Shown here in pieces: positions 16,683 through 25,517 of a stretch of 64,000 bases of DNA. The notes beneath the pieces are model-generated. The model worked only from the letters and a program-made list of their open reading frames with translations, did not search any database and was not told where the DNA came from. This stretch comes from Altererythrobacter lutimaris. Its GTDB lineage: Bacteria; Pseudomonadota; Alphaproteobacteria; Sphingomonadales; Sphingomonadaceae. The stretch covers positions 310,001 to 374,000 of the forward strand of contig NZ_JABWTA010000001.1 of NCBI RefSeq assembly GCF_013371495.1. Direction: 5' to 3'. Position 1 is the stretch's first letter; every line of letters begins with the position of its first letter. Both the position numbers and the translations under genes were made by a program.

Positions 16683-17942
16683 ATGTCCATGACACTTACA
16701 CTCCTTCCTTCAGCAACCCACCACTCAAATCGAGTGATTGTGCTGTTTTCAGCAGCGCTCGCAACGTGTGCTTTGCTTGTTCTTGGGCTGGCTGTGTCAG
16801 CGCAGGTCGCAGGCGATCGCGGGATCGCACCGGTCGCCAGTAGCAGCGATATCGAAGTGCGCGGCATCAAAGTCGATCGTCGGGGTTCAAGTGGCGCTGA
16901 AGCACGCGAGGAAGCCTGGCGCAGCGCACAGCGAGAAGCGTGGAGCAGGCTCAATGGCCCGTCGATCTCCGACAGCCAGCTTTCCGGGCTCGTGTCCGCA
17001 GTTATCATCGAAGAGGAGCGCATTGGCCCTAGACGTTACATCGCAACGCTCGGTGTGATCTTCGACCGTGCCCGCGTCGCGCCATTCCTTGGCGGCGCGC
17101 AAAGAGGGCGCGGATCAGCACCGATGCTGCTTTTGCCGGTAAGCGTGAGCGGAGGGGCTTACACGATCTACGAAGTGCGCAACCCCTGGCAGCGCGCATG
17201 GGCAGAGTTCCAGCCGGGCAATTCCCGGATCGAGTACGTTCGTCCTTCGGGCGTCGGCGGCGACTCTCTGCTGCTCAATTACGGACAGGTCCAGCGGCGT
17301 AGCCGGGCATGGTGGCGCGCAATCCTTGATCAGTTTGGCGCAGCAAGCGTGCTGGTGCCGGTTGCAAAGCTTGAGCATCAATGGCCTGGCGGACCGATCC
17401 GCGGCGAGTTCACGGCACGCTATGGCCCTGACAGCGAAGTCCTCGACAGCTTTACCATGGTGGCGGAGAATCCTCAGGAACTCCCGGGAATGCTCGGACG
17501 GGCGGTTGCTCAGTTTGATACGATTTTTGAGCAAGCCTTTGCAGACGGAAAGCTCCGCGCTGATCCGACACTAGATGAAGGTGGCGGATCGATGGATCCG
17601 GCGCTTGCAAGGTTGATTGCGATTGGACGCGCTCTGGAAGCACGCGACGCTGCGATTGAAGCTGGCGCGACACCGGAGCCGACGACGACCATTGCGCCAG
17701 CACAACTTCAGACGCACGTTGTTCAGTTCAGCACGCCTGATGCGGCGTCTTTTGATGCAGCCTTGAGCGGCGTGCGCGCGGTTCCGGGAGTTCGCGGTCT
17801 GTCCGTCACCAGCACCGCCATCGGCGGGCAATCCGTCATGTCCGTGAACTATGCGGGCTCTCTAAACGAACTTGCAGCTGCCCTCAGTCAGCGTGGCTAC
17901 ACCGTCCAACAGGGCGCAAGCGCGATTGCCATTAGCCGCTGA
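16683..17942 (+). CDS. Predicted exported protein, DUF2066-like
   Basis: About 419 residues from the ATG at 16683 (a second ATG follows at 16689). A hydrophobic segment near residues 17-38 ends in AVSAQ, a likely signal peptide. The next region (IEVRGIKVDRRGSSGAEAREEAWRSAQREAWSRL ... YIATLGVIFDRARVAPFLG) resembles the DUF2066 pattern of an alternating repeat followed by a short barrel-like module. The C-terminal 90 residues (HVVQFSTPDAASFDAALSGVRAVPGVRGLSVTSTAIGGQSVMSVNY) look like a small ferredoxin-like fold similar to heavy-metal-associated domains but lack a CxxC. Function unknown. It precedes hdaA by 19 bases and is likely co-transcribed with it. Confidence 0.7.
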   Translation: MSMTLTLLPSATHHSNRVIVLFSAALATCALLVLGLAVSAQVAGDRGIAPVASSSDIEVRGIKVDRRGSSGAEAREEAWRSAQREAWSRLNGPSISDSQLSGLVSAVIIEEERIGPRRYIATLGVIFDRARVAPFLGGAQRGRGSAPMLLLPVSVSGGAYTIYEVRNPWQRAWAEFQPGNSRIEYVRPSGVGGDSLLLNYGQVQRRSRAWWRAILDQFGAASVLVPVAKLEHQWPGGPIRGEFTARYGPDSEVLDSFTMVAENPQELPGMLGRAVAQFDTIFEQAFADGKLRADPTLDEGGGSMDPALARLIAIGRALEARDAAIEAGATPEPTTTIAPAQLQTHVVQFSTPDAASFDAALSGVRAVPGVRGLSVTSTAIGGQSVMSVNYAGSLNELAAALSQRGYTVQQGASAIAISR

Positions 17943-17961
17943 GGCGCTCTAAGGCGGGTTG

Positions 17962-18570
17962 ATGTCGCAGATTGCTCTGCCTTTATCGATCGAAGGTTCC
18001 TCGCAAGCCGCCAATATTGTGATTGGTAATGCTAATCGCGCGGCGATCGACGCGTTGTCTGATCCTTCCAGCTGGCCATTTCGAACGGCTGTGCTTGCTG
18101 GTCAGCCGCGGTCTGGCAAATCACTGCTCGGCAAATGGATGGCGGCACAAGGTGTGACGGTGATCGACGGTGCAGATACCTTGCCTGAAGATGACGTGTT
18201 TCACCGCTGGAATAAGGCGCAGGAAGACAGCTCTCCACTCTTGCTGATTACTGACAGCCAGCCTTGGGAGATTGCGCTCCCAGATTTGAGATCTCGCCTT
18301 GGCGCTGCCTTGCAGCTTGAGATTGGCGTGCCGGATGACGAAATGGCAGCGCATCTGATTGCCAGTTTTGCGCTGCAAAGAGGGCTCGCGCTTGCTGATG
18401 GCGCAGGTGATTATCTTGTTCCGCGCGCACAGCGAAGCTTTGCGGCTCTGGAACAACTTGTCGCTGCAATCGACCGGTTAAGCCTTGAACGAAAGGCACC
18501 TGCTACCATGTCGGTCTGGAGGGACGCCTTGGATCAAACCCACGGTCCAGAGCAAGCTCGCTTGCTTTGA
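17962..18570 (+). CDS. hdaA: HdaA-like regulator of DnaA
   Basis: 202 residues resembling a shortened DnaA AAA+ domain without the C-terminal DNA-binding domain. A modified Walker A is visible (AVLAGQPRSGKSLLGKWMAA, near residue 45), followed by a Walker-B-like region (VIDGADTLPEDDVFHRWN) and a sensor segment (PLLLITDSQPWEIALPDLRSRLGAA). In Caulobacter, HdaA with the beta clamp stimulates DnaA-ATP hydrolysis and prevents over-initiation. The N-terminal QIALPL matches the clamp-binding motif of Hda proteins. The ATG at 17962 follows AAGGCGGG; a TTG lies one codon upstream. Confidence 0.85.
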   Translation: MSQIALPLSIEGSSQAANIVIGNANRAAIDALSDPSSWPFRTAVLAGQPRSGKSLLGKWMAAQGVTVIDGADTLPEDDVFHRWNKAQEDSSPLLLITDSQPWEIALPDLRSRLGAALQLEIGVPDDEMAAHLIASFALQRGLALADGAGDYLVPRAQRSFAALEQLVAAIDRLSLERKAPATMSVWRDALDQTHGPEQARLL

Positions 18571-18596
18571 ACTGCGATTGGTGGGAGTAGAATGCC

Positions 18597-19307
18597 ATGT
18601 TCAACCGGCTCAAAGCCTATCTGGACTCAATCCGCGCGCGCGATCCCGCGCCGCGCTCTCGCTGGGAAATCCTCCTTTATCCAGGCGTTTGGGCGGTCTT
18701 CCTGCACCGCGCCGCGCATTGGCTTTTCGATGCCAAGCTCTATTTTCTAGCGCGCCTCATCAACCACTTGTCGCGCTTCCTGACCGCGATTGATATCCAT
18801 CCTGGTGCGCAAATCGGCCGCAATCTGTTTATCGATCACGGCTTCACAGTGATCGGAGAGACTGCCGAGATTGGCGATAATGTCACGATTTATCAGTGCG
18901 TCACGCTTGGAGGCACCAATCCCACAAATGGCATTGGCGGCAAGCGGCACCCCACGCTGGGTGACAATGTGATTATCGGTTCCGGCGCACAGATAATTGG
19001 CCCCATCACCGTAGGCGAAAGGGCGCGAGTGGGCGCAAACGCTGTGGTAGTGGAAGATGTGCCTGCCGGCGCGACCATGATCGGCCTCAAGGCACGCTCG
19101 ACGCTCATTCCGGCAGAGGAGTGGGCGAAGGAGTTTATTCCTTATGGAACGACAATCGAGTGCGAGGATGCAGAGGGCAACCGCATTGACTGTCTCGAAA
19201 AAATGGAAGGTGAGCTGAATTCGCTGAAGGCCGAGATCGAAGCACTCAAAGCGTCCAGGAATCCGGTTCAACCTGATCCTTTGAAGCGAAGCGGGGCCGC
19301 TGACTGA
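18597..19307 (+). CDS. cysE: Serine O-acetyltransferase
   Basis: 236 residues. An N-terminal helical part ([43 protein letters not shown]) is followed by a left-handed beta-helix of hexapeptide repeats with [41 protein letters not shown], the CysE signature. It makes O-acetylserine from serine and acetyl-CoA, the first committed step of cysteine synthesis. GGGAG lies 15 bases before the ATG. It overlaps the DUF2794 gene by one base (TGATG). Confidence 0.95.
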   Translation: MFNRLKAYLDSIRARDPAPRSRWEILLYPGVWAVFLHRAAHWLFDAKLYFLARLINHLSRFLTAIDIHPGAQIGRNLFIDHGFTVIGETAEIGDNVTIYQCVTLGGTNPTNGIGGKRHPTLGDNVIIGSGAQIIGPITVGERARVGANAVVVEDVPAGATMIGLKARSTLIPAEEWAKEFIPYGTTIECEDAEGNRIDCLEKMEGELNSLKAEIEALKASRNPVQPDPLKRSGAAD

Positions 19308-19672
19308 TGGCCTCAGGCTCTTCGGCTGGATCGACCGGCTCAGTCATTGCCTTTCCGGGACGCGCACCCAATCAGGTCGGCTTTGCGCGCGACGAACTAC
19401 AGCGCATTCTGGACCTTTACGGACGCATGGTCGCGGCAGGTCAATGGCGCGATTACGCTATGGATTTCACAAAGGATGCCGCTGTCTTTGCCGCCTTTCG
19501 CAGGGCTGCTGAGCGCCCGCAGGCGCGCGTCGAGAAAAGGCCGTCACTTCGCAATCGCCAGGGCATGTGGACACTTTACGGCGAGCATGGCCAGGTGCTG
19601 AAGCGCGGGCATGAACTGGCCGGCGTGCTCGCGCCGATGGAGCGACGGCTGGTGAAAGCGATCGAGGATTAA
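19307..19672 (+). CDS. DUF2794 family protein
   Basis: 121 residues matching DUF2794, found mainly in Alphaproteobacteria: the conserved FARDELQRILDLYGRMVAAGQWRDYAMDF block, then FRRAAERPQARVEKRPSLRNRQGMWTLYGEHGQVLKRGHEL. Function unknown. It starts within the cysE stop codon, so the two are translationally coupled. Confidence 0.85.
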   Translation: MASGSSAGSTGSVIAFPGRAPNQVGFARDELQRILDLYGRMVAAGQWRDYAMDFTKDAAVFAAFRRAAERPQARVEKRPSLRNRQGMWTLYGEHGQVLKRGHELAGVLAPMERRLVKAIED

Positions 19673-19715
19673 GGACAGACCTGAACGAGGGAGCGGTCTT
19701 TTTTGAAGCGCCCTC

Positions 19716-20345
19716 CTATTCGAAGACTTGAGCGTTCATCGCGCCATTCTCATGTGCTGATGTGATTGTTCGTATGATCCTAATAAGAAGTACCGCCGAG
19801 ACGGCAGTCACGACCAATCCGATCGCATTTAGAGCAAATCCAGCTTGAACCATTCCGTTGGAGTCTGAAGTAAGCATTGGGTCCGCAACCGTCGGGGCGA
19901 TATATCCAAAGAGCCATGCGCCCCACCACCTTGCAAGCAAGGCACTGTCGTCGCCTTTTATTCCGTCATGCTCTCCGTGACTGACGGTCCAAAGCTCTTT
20001 CATAGCGCGGAATGGCATGATGAAGTTCGCCAAAGGCACAAAGTACCAGCCAACCGCCCAGCCAGGCGTGAATTCGAGCGCGAAGCCGGCATCTTCCAAA
20101 CGCTTATGCGCTCGATGGATCCACATTCCGACGCGTATCATCGAGCCAATGAAGACAACGAGGTAGCCAAGATAAAGGAAACTGACTGCGGCGCTGGGAG
20201 CATCAAGCTCGACCGCATCCAAGTTCACCATACCGAGCCAATGCGCTAACTCTCCAAGAACCAGAGTCCCAGACATCGCCGCTACTAACCAGCATGCAAA
20301 TATCGCCGATTGGGCCTGACGCTTCAGAACCGGTAAGTCGTCCAC
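19716..20345 (-). CDS. DUF4328 domain membrane protein
   Basis: 209 residues with about five hydrophobic segments. The central block (WIHRAHKRLEDAGFALEFTPGWAVGWYFVPLANFIMPFRAMKELW) is the DUF4328 hallmark. Function unknown; an inner-membrane protein. The local base composition is slightly more AT-rich than its neighbours. It is convergent with the DUF2794 gene and its upstream region contains the terminator of the SDR gene. Confidence 0.8.
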   Translation of the reverse strand: MDDLPVLKRQAQSAIFACWLVAAMSGTLVLGELAHWLGMVNLDAVELDAPSAAVSFLYLGYLVVFIGSMIRVGMWIHRAHKRLEDAGFALEFTPGWAVGWYFVPLANFIMPFRAMKELWTVSHGEHDGIKGDDSALLARWWGAWLFGYIAPTVADPMLTSDSNGMVQAGFALNAIGLVVTAVSAVLLIRIIRTITSAHENGAMNAQVFE

Positions 20346-20360
20346 CTTTGGCTCCTAAAG

Positions 20361-20390
20361 AAAAGCCCCGCTCGCAATGAACGGGGTTTC
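20361..20390 (-). terminator. Terminator after the SDR gene
   Basis: On the minus strand, CCCCG-loop-CGGGG is flanked by AAA and followed by CTTTTCTTT. It lies 41 bases past the SDR stop. Confidence 0.75.
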
Positions 20391-20430
20391 TCACGCGAAA
20401 GCAAATGCTTTCGAGTTGTGTGACGGGAAT

Positions 20431-21360
20431 CTATCCGCGCGCAGAGCCCGGACCAGATCCGGTCACTTTCTGCATCGCGGTTAGGATCGCGCCGGATTGC
20501 TCTTGGCCGCTTTGCGGAGCCTTCAAGTTAGAGAACTCGCTGATCTTGGCCCAATTGGCAGCGAAGCCTTCAACTGTACGCTCGCCGTCGGGCAGCCAAA
20601 CCGCATCGTTCATGACAGTCCATGCGCTGTGGAAGCCGCCGGCGCCTGCGCCAACGATGGCATTGGTCGGTGCGTCTTCGCTGACGAGGAACAGCGCAGC
20701 AGGAACCACGTTGACCGGGTCAAACAGCTTGAACGCTTCTTCCGGGAAGAGGTCTTCAGTCATGCGCGTGCCTGCCACCGGCGAGAGCGTGTTGACCTTG
20801 ATGTTGTACTTGGCGCCTTCGAGCTGAAGCGTCTTGGTAAGGCCGGCAAGGCCGAGCTTCGCCGCGCCGTAGTTTGCCTGGCCGAAATTGCCGAACAGGC
20901 CGGTTGAAGATGCGGTCATCAGGATGCGGCCATAGGCCTGCTCGCGGAATAGCTCCCAGCATGCCTTGGTGGCAAATGCAGAGCCGGTAAGGTGAACCTT
21001 GAGAACAAATTCAAAGTCTTCCGGGCTCATCTTGGCGAACGTCTTGTCGCGCAGCACGCCTGCATTGTTGATGAGAACGTGTACGCCGCCCCATTTCTGC
21101 TTGGCGTCAGCGACCATCTTTTCCATCTGGTCGAATTCAGTGACGGAACCGCCATTGGCCATGGCTTCACCGCCCATCGCTTCGATCTCGGCCACAACCT
21201 GTGCAGCTGCGTCAGAGGAACCGGTGCCATCGCGCGAACCGCCCAGATCGTTCACGACGACTTTGGCGCCTCGACGCGCGAGCTCGAGCGCATATTCTTT
21301 GCCCAGACCGCCGCCTGCGCCGGTCACGATGGCTACTTTATCTTTGAAATCGATGCTCAT
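20431..21360 (-). CDS. Short-chain dehydrogenase/reductase (MFE-2-like hydroxyacyl-CoA dehydrogenase type)
   Basis: About 309 residues. The Rossmann motif TGAGGGLGKEYAL near residue 13, NDLGG, NNAGVLRDKTF and the catalytic Ser-Tyr-Lys set (TASSTGLFGNFGQANYGAAK) are present. The extended C-terminal segment (VVPAALFLVSEDAPTNAIVGAGAGGFHSAWTVM) is typical of SDRs related to the (3R)-hydroxyacyl-CoA dehydrogenase part of peroxisomal multifunctional enzyme 2. A role in fatty-acid or steroid side-chain oxidation is likely but not certain. The start is set at the ATG at 21360 (MSIDFKDKVAIVTGAG). Confidence 0.88.
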   Translation of the reverse strand: MSIDFKDKVAIVTGAGGGLGKEYALELARRGAKVVVNDLGGSRDGTGSSDAAAQVVAEIEAMGGEAMANGGSVTEFDQMEKMVADAKQKWGGVHVLINNAGVLRDKTFAKMSPEDFEFVLKVHLTGSAFATKACWELFREQAYGRILMTASSTGLFGNFGQANYGAAKLGLAGLTKTLQLEGAKYNIKVNTLSPVAGTRMTEDLFPEEAFKLFDPVNVVPAALFLVSEDAPTNAIVGAGAGGFHSAWTVMNDAVWLPDGERTVEGFAANWAKISEFSNLKAPQSGQEQSGAILTAMQKVTGSGPGSARG

Positions 21361-21476
21361 GGGGGCTCTCCAAAACCTTCCGTTTACGTAAATGTGGCCG
21401 CTGGGTGGCATTTTGTGTGCTGCATTGCAACAGCGCTGTTGCCAAGGCGCTATGCCGTAGGGTCAGAATACCAATT

Positions 21477-22163
21477 CTAAAGCCTCTGCAAGGCAGGAAT
21501 GAGGCCGGACAGCGAATCGATAACGGCTTCCCCGCCGAGTTCATGCGGCGGCTTGTCGCAATAGCCATAGGCAGCGACCACGACCGGCACGCCTGCAGCT
21601 TTCGCTGCTTTCACATCGTAGGAGCTGTCCCCAATGAACACGAAGCGCCCGGCGGCGCAGGCCTCGGCAGCCTTCAGGACTGGATCGGGAGCAGGTTTGG
21701 CTATGAACGCTCCGTCGGCGTCTTTGCCGAGGCTGTCACCACCGATGACGGTCACGAAGCGATCGACTATGCCCAGCTGGCCTAGGATGTCTCGCGCGAA
21801 GGCTTCGAACTTGTTTGTGACCACTGCAGTCTTCACGCCAGCCGCATCAAGCGCTTCAAGTACTTCCAGCGCATGCGGATAGGGCTGCGTGTGGACCGCG
21901 TTGTGGTCGGAGTAATAGCGCAACATGGCTTTGTAGAGCTTGCGGAACTCGTCGTCCGGCATCCCGCCCTGCGCTTCGACTGCGCGCGCAAGCATGATCT
22001 TTGCGCCGCCTCCGATCAAATCCTTGCTACTGTCCACTGGCACTTGGTCAAACCCGCCAAGCTCCAGCGCGTGGTTCACTGCCGTGCCGAGGTCGCGAAA
22101 TGTATCGAGGAGAGTGCCGTCCAGATCAAAGCCGACGGCATCAAAAGGAATAGTGTCACTCAT
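21477..22163 (-). CDS. gph: Phosphoglycolate phosphatase-like HAD hydrolase
   Basis: 228 residues of the haloacid-dehalogenase superfamily: motif I FDLDGTLLDT near residue 12, motif II TAVVTNK, and motif III/IV KPAPDPVLKAAEAC ... FIGDSSYDVKAAKAAG. Gph dephosphorylates 2-phosphoglycolate, which arises partly from DNA-damage repair. The ATG at 22163 gives MSDTIPFDAVGFDLDG; the open frame upstream to 22811 only mirrors glmU. Divergent from glmU. Confidence 0.88.
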   Translation of the reverse strand: MSDTIPFDAVGFDLDGTLLDTFRDLGTAVNHALELGGFDQVPVDSSKDLIGGGAKIMLARAVEAQGGMPDDEFRKLYKAMLRYYSDHNAVHTQPYPHALEVLEALDAAGVKTAVVTNKFEAFARDILGQLGIVDRFVTVIGGDSLGKDADGAFIAKPAPDPVLKAAEACAAGRFVFIGDSSYDVKAAKAAGVPVVVAAYGYCDKPPHELGGEAVIDSLSGLIPALQRL

Positions 22164-22224
22164 CGCGCTGCTGGTGACGGATGCGACTTCAAACCGCAAG
22201 CATTTGGTGGCATGGCTAACCACT

Positions 22225-23604
22225 ATGAGTAAAACACGAGAATTTGCAGCGATCATTCTGGCAGCGGGCAAGGGCACGCGCCTGAAAAGCGATCTGCACA
22301 AGGTCCTGCATCCAATTGCAGGCCGCCCGATGATCGAACACCTTCTGGCTTCGGTTGCTGAGCTTGGTCCGGCGCGCACGATTGTGGTTGTCGGTGACGA
22401 GCGCGAGCAGGTTGAAACGCAAGTTGGGACTCGCGCGGAGTGTGTTCTGCAAGAGCCGCAGCTCGGCACGGGCGATGCGGTGGCGCAAGCCAAAGATGCT
22501 TTGAAAGGCTTTTCCGGCGATGTGCTGATGCTGTTCGGCGATGCGCCATTCATCAAAGCGGAAACGATGCGCGGCATGCTTGCGCGCTTGCAAGAAGCGG
22601 ATGGCCCCGCGGTCGTGGTGCTCGGGTTCGAACCTGACGATCCGCTGCAATACGGACGCGTCATTACCCGTTCGGACGATACCATCGAAAAAATGGTCGA
22701 ATTCAAGGATGCGAATGAAGCGGAACGTGCGTGCCGCTTGTGCAATTCCGGTCTGATGGCGGCGCGCGCGGACGAGCTGTTCGAGCTGCTTGAGCGAGTG
22801 GACAACGACAATGCGCAGGGCGAATACTACCTGCCTGACATCGTAAATGTTGCGGTCAAAGACGGTCGCAAATGCGCAGCCGTGCGCACCGATCAGCCCG
22901 ATGAAGTGGCAGGCGTCAACAGCCGCGCAGAGCTCGCTGCTGCCGAAGCGCAATGGCAAGCTTTCAAGCGCCGCGAAGCGATGGATGCGGGCGTTACCTT
23001 GCGCGCGCCAGAAACGGTGTTTTTCAGTTGGGACACAGAGCTCGAGCGCGATGTGGTCGTCGACCCGAATGTCGTCTTCGGACCAGGCGTAAAGGTCGCG
23101 CAAGGCGCTCATATCAAAGCGTTCAGCCATCTCGAAGGCGCTAGCGTTGGGCCAAATGCGCAGGTCGGCCCATTCGCAAGGCTTCGTCCCGGTGCTGTGA
23201 TGGAAGACGGCTCTTTCATCGGCAATTTTGTCGAAATGAAGAATACGACCTTGGGCGAAGGCGCAAAGGCAAGCCACTTGTCCTATCTCGGTGACACAAA
23301 TGTAGGGGCAGGGGCCAATATCGGCGCTGGCACGATCACGTGCAATTATGATGGCTACTTCAAATACAAGACCGAGATAGGTGAGCGAGCATTCATCGGC
23401 TCGAATTCCGCTCTAATCGCGCCGGTAACGATCGGTGCGGATGCGATTGTCGCAGCAGGCAGCGCGGTAAGCCGCAATGTCGGTGCAGGCGAACTGCGCA
23501 TGGTGCGGGCCGAGCAGCTGGTGAAGCCAGGCTGGGCCGACCGTTTCCACGACACGATGAAGAAGAAGAAGGCGGCGGAGAAAGCAAAGAAAGAGAGCGA
23601 GTGA
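22225..23604 (+). CDS. glmU: Bifunctional UDP-N-acetylglucosamine pyrophosphorylase / glucosamine-1-phosphate N-acetyltransferase
   Basis: 459 residues. The N-terminal uridylyltransferase has AAIILAAGKGTRLKSDLHKVLHPIAGRPMIEH. The C-terminal acyltransferase is a left-handed beta-helix with GPFARLRPGAVMEDGSFIGNFVEMKN, SHLSYLGDTNVGAGANIGAGTITCNYDG and FIGSNSALIAPVTIG. It makes UDP-GlcNAc for peptidoglycan and LPS. The lysine-rich tail (MKKKKAAEKAKKESE) is normal. The start is the ATG at 22225 (MSKTREFAA); the open frame upstream mirrors gph. Its stop is one base from the stop of the convergent glycosyltransferase gene. Confidence 0.97.
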   Translation: MSKTREFAAIILAAGKGTRLKSDLHKVLHPIAGRPMIEHLLASVAELGPARTIVVVGDEREQVETQVGTRAECVLQEPQLGTGDAVAQAKDALKGFSGDVLMLFGDAPFIKAETMRGMLARLQEADGPAVVVLGFEPDDPLQYGRVITRSDDTIEKMVEFKDANEAERACRLCNSGLMAARADELFELLERVDNDNAQGEYYLPDIVNVAVKDGRKCAAVRTDQPDEVAGVNSRAELAAAEAQWQAFKRREAMDAGVTLRAPETVFFSWDTELERDVVVDPNVVFGPGVKVAQGAHIKAFSHLEGASVGPNAQVGPFARLRPGAVMEDGSFIGNFVEMKNTTLGEGAKASHLSYLGDTNVGAGANIGAGTITCNYDGYFKYKTEIGERAFIGSNSALIAPVTIGADAIVAAGSAVSRNVGAGELRMVRAEQLVKPGWADRFHDTMKKKKAAEKAKKESE

Positions 23605-23605
23605 G

Positions 23606-25078
23606 TTATTCGGTTTCGGTCACTTTCAACGTATAAGCTATCACCTCGCGGTAGCCGCTCTCTGCACGGCCAAGCTCTTCGTATTCGGTTTCCAGCAACT
23701 CACTGAGCGCCTCTTGCACCTGCGCATTTTGCTGAGTGAGCGCGCGCGCCGAGGTGACAATCACGGGTGGACGATCAGCGAGAATGATCAGCGCTTCTCC
23801 CGATTGCGACGCGCCCAATGCCGCGTCATTCTCCAGCGCATTGTTCAAGTGATCCGGGTAGATGAAGCGCGTGGGCAGACAGCTGCCTGTCATGGAGTAA
23901 AGTGCGGTCGGCCCGTCGTGAACCCACAGACACTGCGGCCCACCGACTAAAGGCTCGATCTTGGTAGCCAATTCCTGAAGCGATGCTGTCTCTTCGCGCG
24001 ATGTCTTCCAGTCTGCCAGCGGACCGAGCAACCAAGCGGTCCCGGCAATCGCCAGAACCAATGGCACGGCATTGGCAGGCCCCTTCTTGTCGAGCAGCGG
24101 TAGCGCAATCAGAATGACGGGCGCGACCAATGCGCCGAAGTAATAGAGGTAGACTGTTCCCGGCATGAACACACTCGCAAGCGCAGCCAGCGTCCATCCC
24201 AGCATCAAGGTGTAAAGCGCCGGATCGCGCATAGGCTTGCCGCGAAAGGCGAGATAAACGCCAGCCAAGCCAAGCCCAGCCAATGGAAGCAATCCAATCT
24301 GTACATTTGGCAGGAAACGCCCCGCGCTGGCGCGTTCGAAGAAGCTTTCGAAATTGGCGAACCACCACGCATCAAAATGTCCAGCACCTGCATAGAGCGT
24401 GCCCACAAGGACGGTCGACAGAACGCCGAGCGCTCCGAACGCGGCTGCCATCGCCGCCAGCCTTGGCAAACCGAAGCCGTGCTTGTGCAACTGCCACAAA
24501 GCTACGAAACCGAAAAACAGGCATTGCGGCAGCACAGTGTATTTCACTTGTAGCGCGAGGCCCCCGATCAACATCGCAGCGAGCGTCCGGGTGCTATAAT
24601 GGGCGGCCGAGCTATCGAGCACGAGCCACGCCATGGCTAACATCATCGGCGCGTGGAAGACCTCGCTCTGGCCTGAGAAACCGCCATAAACAGATATAAG
24701 GATGACGTAGAGCAGCGCTGCGCCTGTTGCGGTGATCCAGTCGACTTGGCTGCGCGCAATGCGGTATGTGATTGCGGCGCCAGCTGCCGTGAACAGTCCA
24801 GACAAGATCTGGAACCCATACGGCGCGGGCGCGATCCATTCTCCAGTAGCAAACAGCGCGAACAGGCCAAAGGGTTTGCGATCCCACAGCTCGACATAAG
24901 GTAGGTCACCTTGTGCAAGAGATCCGCCAATCAAGGCGTAGAGCTGTTCGTCCGTTGTCGCTGCCGGGTTGCCCCACCACAACGCACGCGTCGCAATCAC
25001 TGCTACGAGCAAGACAATCGCCACCACGACCACTCCAGCGGTCCCGGGCGCTCCACTACGCTCGTCAGCCTGATACAT
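23606..25078 (-). CDS. GT-C fold membrane glycosyltransferase (family 39/83-like)
   Basis: 490 residues with about ten hydrophobic segments. The first periplasmic loop carries TTDEQLYALIGGSLAQGDLPYVELWDRKPFGLFAL: an acidic DE pair followed by WDRKP, as in the PMT/ArnT-type glycosyltransferases that use polyprenyl-phosphate sugars. A soluble C-terminal domain of about 130 residues follows the last membrane segment. The donor and acceptor are unknown; lipid A, glycan or protein modification are possible. Convergent with glmU with a one-base gap. Confidence 0.8.
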   Translation of the reverse strand: MYQADERSGAPGTAGVVVVAIVLLVAVIATRALWWGNPAATTDEQLYALIGGSLAQGDLPYVELWDRKPFGLFALFATGEWIAPAPYGFQILSGLFTAAGAAITYRIARSQVDWITATGAALLYVILISVYGGFSGQSEVFHAPMMLAMAWLVLDSSAAHYSTRTLAAMLIGGLALQVKYTVLPQCLFFGFVALWQLHKHGFGLPRLAAMAAAFGALGVLSTVLVGTLYAGAGHFDAWWFANFESFFERASAGRFLPNVQIGLLPLAGLGLAGVYLAFRGKPMRDPALYTLMLGWTLAALASVFMPGTVYLYYFGALVAPVILIALPLLDKKGPANAVPLVLAIAGTAWLLGPLADWKTSREETASLQELATKIEPLVGGPQCLWVHDGPTALYSMTGSCLPTRFIYPDHLNNALENDAALGASQSGEALIILADRPPVIVTSARALTQQNAQVQEALSELLETEYEELGRAESGYREVIAYTLKVTETE

Positions 25079-25150
25079 CTGCGCTAATCCCCCGCTGGCG
25101 GCTTCTGCCGCGCAAGCCTTGAGAAATCACAAAGAGAAGCGAGAGCGCGC

Positions 25151-25438
25151 TTGTCAATTGCAGGTGAAGATCAATCCTCAGAGGAATCGTGCTGGCTGTG
25201 CAATCGGGGTTTTGAGACGCTCATCCAGTATCACCATCTCGTGCCGAAATCGAAGAAAGGGCGAGAGACTGTGCCGGTGCATCCGATTTGCCATCGCGCG
25301 ATCCACAAGAACTACACCAATGCGCAGCTTGCTCGTTTCGGACGGGATCGCGAGCGTTTGCTGGATAACGAAACGCTGCGCAATTTTGTCGAGTGGGTCA
25401 AAGGCAAACCCCCCGACTTTCACGCGCCAACCCGCTGA
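25151..25438 (+). CDS. Small HNH-type nuclease-like protein
   Basis: 95 residues. A CWLC pair near residue 14 is followed by a QYHHLVPKSKKGRETVPVHPICHRAIHKNYTN stretch, which has the His-His, Asn/His and second cysteine arrangement of a beta-beta-alpha metal (HNH) nuclease. The cysteines probably hold a structural zinc. The only plausible starts are TTG at 25151 or a nearby alternative; AGAGAAGCGAGAG precedes it. It stands alone, not next to a methylase or phage gene. It could be a nuclease or a nonnucleolytic DNA-binding relative. Confidence 0.75.
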   Translation: MSIAGEDQSSEESCWLCNRGFETLIQYHHLVPKSKKGRETVPVHPICHRAIHKNYTNAQLARFGRDRERLLDNETLRNFVEWVKGKPPDFHAPTR

Positions 25439-25517
25439 CAAGGAGTGCGCTCTCAGGCATCCGGGAACCAATTGCACCCGTAACTGCTGATGTATGAAAC
25501 AGCAAAGGAGCAGCAGA

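Noticed and set aside
22216-23277. 353-codon minus-strand frame across glmU
   Set aside because: Antisense shadow of glmU without family resemblance or a ribosome binding site.
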